The position numbers and the translations under genes are program-made. Positions 50,201 through 56,200 of a stretch of 64,000 bases of DNA are shown here, piece by piece. Within the stretch, counting starts at the first letter, position 1. Each line of letters starts with the position of its first letter. Location of the stretch: positions 62,001 to 126,000 of the forward strand of contig CALNHX010003658.1 in NCBI GenBank assembly GCA_940337035.1, in the 5' to 3' direction. This DNA is from Agriotes lineatus. Its lineage: Eukaryota > Arthropoda > Insecta > Coleoptera > Elateridae. Under the pieces are notes generated by a model that was not told the DNA's origin, made no database searches, and was given only the letters and a program-made list of their open reading frames with translations.

Positions 50201-53200
50201 ACTTCAAAACTCACCGTATTTCGTAGGTAAATCTGCAAGCACTGCACCGGCACTGCTTGTGAGAATTCGCCCGAGGCCGACTCAACGAAGACGATACAGA
50301 CGAAGAATGTGAGCACCAGCCCAACATATTCGACGAAATCACCGCCCAGGAGGAAGCACGCAATGATGATGAGAGCGATGACTATTTGCCACATGCTCCA
50401 AAAAGATCAAAGCGGACGGAGGCCTAATGTTTGTTTTTTTTAATTAATAGAAAACCAGATCAACACTGACTAACAGTATTATGCATCGTTGTGATGTAGG
50501 AACTATTGTTTAATTTCTGTCTTGCGCGTATGCTGACACGGAGGACATTGACGCCTCGGAAACTTATTGATTATTCGCTATCACTTTGGTTTAATGGTAA
50601 ATCTTGGAGAAGCCGTCTCTTGAATCGTATGTATATTACTTCGGCCTAGTTGCTGGATGGTGATGTTATCGGTGAAACGTAGATTGGTTAGGATTTTTTT
50701 GGTAGTTCTGTTTATGAATTGTTCAATGGTGTCAATTCTTAGTTCATGGTGGATTTGATCATTTCGAACCAAACCGAAAAAAGTCCGAAAATTTCGAGGT
50801 TTTTCGGTCCTCCCCGAGTTAGTACAGGGTCCTCGAGGTCGAAAACTCAGATTCCACACCCATACTATCCCCAAACAATATCCCAAAATTTAATTAACTT
50901 GGGAATCATTGTTCTGTTGCAACGTTTCATGAAATGAATTCAGTTTCGTCGTTTGATCTCAAGCAAATTTACAGATTTACCTACGAAATACTGTGAGTTT
51001 TGAAGTGACAAATGGTTATACAGTTACAACAAAGTGAATCAGTTGTCCAAATTGTGTTTCATCGCATCGCACATTGTGTCGCAAACCAAATAATTGAATT
51101 GAATTGAATTGACACAATTTAATTGCATTGCAATGCCGCTAATCACACGGAGCAATTTAGGTCGCAGAACTCGCAATGCTACAAACCAAACGAATTTTCC
51201 ATTAGCGTACTTCTGAATTAACCCCTCCTTAAATTGAATATCCATGGCCACAATCGTTAATAGATGCAATTATCACTAAGAAATACGTTTTTTTCTCCTC
51301 TTTTACTTTGTTTACACATTGCCAATATCTCTTCACAAATTTATTGAAATTTGTACAGGACAGCGTCTATCGGGTCAGCTAGTTTAAAATAAAGAATAAT
51401 AAGTAGCTATGTATAATATAATAGATACGTTGAAAAATATGAGGCAAAAACCTGTATTTTTTCTATTTTTTTTGCATTTTGAGAAATTTGTTCCATCTTT
51501 CAACTGCTGTATCTCGGTAAGATTTGGGTCAACAAATAATTTTGACAATCAAAATTGAAGGAAATATCATGCTCTACAACTTTGTATAAGGATGTTTTTC
51601 TCAAAAAACGCATGGTTCAGAAGATATAAGCAAAAAACTGAAAAAAGTCCGAAAATGTCGTGGTTTTTTGGCCCTCCCCGAGTTAGCACAGGGTCCTCGA
51701 GGTCGAAAACTCAGATTCCACACCTAATACCATCCCCAAACAATATCCCAAAATTTCATTAACTTGGTAATTGTGTCCAGGTAGAAAGTACCTGCCGACC
51801 GGACTAAATTGTTTAAATTGTGGTGAGATTAATATAGCTACGCCGTTTCTGTTTCGTGTAGTATAGTCTCCAGAGTAATACAGTGTTTCACCGTCATCGG
51901 TAGTTATTTGCCCATTATTTGGCCACCGTACTTCACTAATCCCAAGTATATGTATTTTCAGTCTTCTCATCTCTTTAGTGTTGTTATGTAACTTGCCAAC
52001 TTGAAATAAACTCCTGACATTCCAAGTAGCAGCAGGCTGGGTGCTTCTTAGCACTTTGTGGGCATTTAAGCCCTGCCCAGAACTCAAGGCTATTTGCATT
52101 CGTGTTTCCTGCCATGATTGTCCTTGGAAATTTGAAAAGTGTACGGTAGTTTTCTGTTGCTTTCCACACACGCAGTTCTATAACCATTAAAGTCATCCTG
52201 ACCATGCTTATAGATGTGCCTAGTACTGATAAGCCTCCTGCCGCTTATTAGTTGTTTACCATATCTGGCTACCCTCACCTAGTTTAGCCTGTAGGTCAAT
52301 ACAGTTGCCCAAGGTGTGGCACTTGAAACCATAGGTGAGAGTTGGGTACCCCACGAGGAACAACCACCAGAATCATCTCCTGTTGAGACGTTCAATGTGA
52401 CCGTTATAATGGTTGGGTGCTATCTCTACGACGTAGCGCCTACACCCCCCATTAATACTATATCATCAATATCATCAAACTTTGTATCCAATTTCTAATT
52501 CGTGTTCTATTTTTACACTGTTTGGTTGTATAATTCGTGTATATTATGAATTTTTGGTCGATAACACGTAAATAGGAATAATAAATACGTTGTGGGTATC
52601 AATAACAATTTATTATTCAAATTGATGCACAAATAAATGTATTGTTAGATTATTAACTGGCGTGCTAATTGTGCAATTTCGGGTGTCAACAGAGAGCTCA
52701 GTGGACTACCGCATTAAAAAATTCTCGTTGCTCGTCTGCCCGGATGGGATAGAATGTGTCTGATGGTTTTGCGTCAGCGAAAGGATTTATAGCCCCGCCG
52801 ACTCATCCATCTGGGTGGTTAGGAATTGCTTCATTTTTCTGATTGCACCAAGGGAGTCATCGTGTCCTTGAAGGTTTTATGTAATAGTCCGTCTGACAAG
52901 CTGGGATTTGCTGCAGCACACGTTGATTGCTGCACGTTCCGAGCTTGTCAACAATTCGCGCCCTTTGTCGATTTCAAGCAAATCTCCTGCTGGCAGGTAA
53001 CGGTTTATCTTCACCGAAAGTTGCTCATCCCGGATTTTGTGCTTCATCCTTTAGCCTATTTTGTAGGTGTTATTTATTGCCGCTGTACATAGCGGCTCGT
53101 GCTCGCTCGCTACAAATAATGGAAATTCGGCTGTCTCCTTTCTTAAGCTGCTTAGACGTATATATTTTACTCCACATTTAGCTTCTTAAACATTCTTAGT

Positions 53201-56200
53201 TCAGTTAAGGAGGTAATAGTTATTTATCCACGGTTTTTGAATCTGCTTCCTGGAATATGCTACTAGTAATAGTATCTATTTGTTATTTAGCTATTTCGTT
53301 AAGCATAGTTCAAGTATACTCTCGCATTGTGTATGAATAATAAAAACAGTAAACAAAGTTGAAGGAAATGCAGAAATTCAATTATTTTCAAATATCTAAT
53401 AGAACACTGTTTATAAAACTGCACTTTATTCCCCATTTAACCATTTCTCTATATGCTATATATGAGCCCACTAGATGCAAAACTCTGCGTTTACACTGTT
53501 AGTGAATTTGTGCTAGAGGCAAAAAACTGTTAGGTTGTGTTTACTACATTACTCGACCAGCAAAAGTGGCCCACTAGATGGCACTACCACCAACGGAGAT
53601 CGTATTATCTGATTTTGCTTGAAAATGTCCTAGTTTTAATGTAAACTGTGTTTTAAAAATGAACTTACATAGTTTTGCATCTGAATAATGGTTACATTTT
53701 GAAAATTAATTAAAGTTTTACCTTTACCAATTCATAATTGACTAGGGTTGCCAACATTGAGTCGATGCTGACCCGAAGAATATAATTTTGGGGGAGGAAA
53801 GCTGGGGGATAAAATTTATAAAAAAGATGAAGATGCAGTAGCTTTTTTTTTACTTTATAAAGGTATGATTTTAAAAGTTATATAATATTTTTTAAATAGC
53901 CGTACGTCTTAATATTTAAATAATTATTTGCCCTTTTTATCCCTTAGCTAGTGCAATGAGCGAGAAACTCTCTTAATATCTACGTTAGTGGCTTATGAAA
54001 AATCACTATCTGCCAGAGCAGGAATCTGGTTCTCCCTTGTAGGGTTGGTCGGACTTAAACCTAACTTTAAATAATGTACAAAAACAGCCGATTTGTTTAC
54101 TTTACGTATTGATTTCAAAATACAAATAAAAACTCATAAAAACACAAAAAACACACATTTAAACTCACAAAAGAAATCGAAGACAATAGAATTAAATTTT
54201 CAACCAACCTACATGCGCTATAGCTTAAGGCTATTCGCAGGTATGCTGCAAACATACATGAACAACGTAAAACTTTGAAATAATTATCTTTGAAAAGAGC
54301 GCATATGTTAAAATGTCTTTACCAAAATCACAATGTCAAAATTGCATGAAGCTGATACTTATTTAAGCCCGGCCCTATTATTCGCTGATTAAACACATTC
54401 TTTCGCTTTTGAAAAAAGTTGTAGTTAAACGCAACCTTAACACGCTGACATAAAAACATTTTACTTGGAACTGGCTGCTGCATACCCTTGGAAACGGCAC
54501 GCCTCGATTGCATCACCTGCTCCTGGTGCACATGATGCTGGGAACCTCAGAGCGCGTGCAACCCTTGTAAGAACAGTTGAGTTAGCGACCCTTTAAATAT
54601 AGCACAATGGGTGTACTTACATGTACACTCGAAAAATGCGTTTTAGAAATTTACAAACGCTGGCTTGCTGCACTTTAACACTGTTTGCAGCAAACGTTGA
54701 CTGCCAGGCTTTTTCACGCTGCTTTAAATTAACTTATATCGTCCTGGGCCAGTTCGCGTACTATATTTTCGAGTTGAAAAAATTCATGCAGCTCTCAGAA
54801 GAGGCTGCTTGAGACAGCCGTATTGGAGTCGTCTTTGTTAAATTTGATTAAGTTGGAAATCCCCGCAACCCGCGTGTGTTTCTGGCTGCAGACACGAAAA
54901 CCGAAATTCACAATACACGTCCAGCACAGAACCGGATTTGTGAACTTTTGGTTAAATCAAATACAATACTAACGCTAATAATAAAACATAAGAAAATCAA
55001 CTTGGCTTTTATATTTAAGCATGAAAATAAACGTTATCGGTGCGGGATCCAGCTGTCCAGTTGCACTTAACATAATTCTCGGCCTATATAAATCAGGAGT
55101 TAAAGAATAAAACTACTTTATACAGTCCATAAAATAAAATTTTAAAAATCCATCTTAAAAGTTACGTAAACTATTACAAAACTGCATTTTTCTGAATTTT
55201 TTAAAAATATTTTATACAATTATATTTTTTGTTTCTTCGGGTACTTTCTACCAATGACTTCTGCTCTTGAACTTTTACATTTTTTTGCAATTCATGTATG
55301 CATCAACCTTTAGTTAACCCGAAGAATTTTATTGAAAACCCGAAGCCCGAAGAATGATTGCCAAACCCGATGTCTTCTGGTCAAAATGACAGTGTTGGCA
55401 ACCCTATAATTGACTATGTACAGATTGTTTAATTAACACGGTACAGTCGGCGCCTTAGAAATCGGGACAATACTATGATACACTTTGCATGTATTTTTAA
55501 GTGTATAAACTGGAATTTTGCAGTTGTTTTAACTGTTATGTAATTTTGGTTGATAGTAAAATTCCAATAATACAAAAAAATAATACTAAATCAAATATTA
55601 CAACACAACATATTATGTGTCCCGATTTCTAAGGCGCCGACTGTACCTAAAATTATATTTTTTATAGAACTATTTTTATTTTTTGCTTTAAAACAAAATA
55701 AAAGTACACAAATAATTTTAGTTTCACTTAATTTTCGCTGAAATTTTGGTTGTCAGTTTCAGTATTTTCTTCGTGAATTTCTTTGTCTGTAAGCTTCTTT
55801 AGTACAATCAATAATTTTGTGGAATTCTAATTTTAGGTCCCTTCTCCAATAAATTCAGTAATGAATCTTTAACAAAGCATCGATAAACGCCTGTCATATC
55901 AAGATATCAACAAGTGGACAGGGTCATGTGACGTGAATTTTGAGTTGTGATTGGTTAAAATAAAAGCACACAGTTTTACATCTAACATCGATGTTTACAT
56001 GCCTATACAATGTAAAATACCGAGTTACGCATCTTTAATATTTCATCATGCTGTGCTCCTTAAAATAACGCATCCATTGATACCAATATCTGACTTTTTG
56101 TATTTTTTGCAAGTACCGAGTTTTGCATCTAGTGGGCTCATATAGTTTTTGGAATTTCTATTGGCGCAGTCAAAAAAAAAAACCCTGTACTTGATTTGAT

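Larger units (their letters stand above)
49373..51805. mobile_element. 2.4-kb foldback element with ~850-bp arms
   Basis: The left arm 49373-50235 is inverted at 50965-51805. The ends are AGTCCGGTCGGCAGGTAC and its inverse, with a 5-bp flanking duplication AAATT (49368-49372, 51806-51810). The endonuclease frame of the host retroelement resumes exactly across it. Arms share TTTTGGGATATTGTTTGGGG, TTTCGACCTCGAGGACCCTG and CAATTCAATTCAATT. A third partial copy of the terminus is in the centre (50775-50910). No complete protein is encoded. Confidence 0.88.
45770..52280 (-). pseudogene. Non-LTR retrotransposon (endonuclease-RT), shattered by insertions
   Basis: Read from right to left. The endonuclease starts at about 52050 with AATWNVRSLFQVGKLHN, then IHILGISEVRWPNNGQITTD and NRNGVAILISPQFKQF. 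It is broken at 51805 by a foldback element and resumes at 49372 with SDRIIMLQLKSSN, NIVLGDFNAKVGNGR and VASDHIPVVANIRI. Further on: NSKREITSVEERLEEWKNYM and KSGKALGLDEIPIELIEL at about 47520-47330, QFGFRSGLGTRKPLLFM and AYLLVIDYEKAFDKVKHDKL at about 47080-46940. It is broken at 46840-46355. Then a palm remnant (about 46330-46190), and the C-terminus GHRPPGRRRLSWMKNLRDWY with TSTELFRIAVARLMIAN before a stop near 45775. There are many stops and shifts. The fragment at 47700-47830 (KSAPTDFSDLRPISILP) looks like part of a different RT. Confidence 0.8.
53464..56139. mobile_element. Element with GAGCCCACTAGATGCAAAAC ends containing two further insertions
   Basis: A perfect 22-bp inverted repeat occupies 53464-53485 and 56118-56139. 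The flanks are ATAT-rich, so the target duplication cannot be separated from the end. Removing the hAT-like element (53743-55406) and the 200-bp MITE (55444-55643) leaves about 0.8 kb of non-coding sequence. Confidence 0.8.

Noticed and set aside
50170..50394. Hydrophobic minus-strand protein
   Set aside because: It is the shadow of an acidic + strand frame inside the foldback element; the membrane-like stretch comes from the complement of Asp/Glu codons.
52826..53181. Possible small gene in a GC-richer patch
   Set aside because: Two overlapping frames in different phases, no recognisable motif and no splice sites that extend them.
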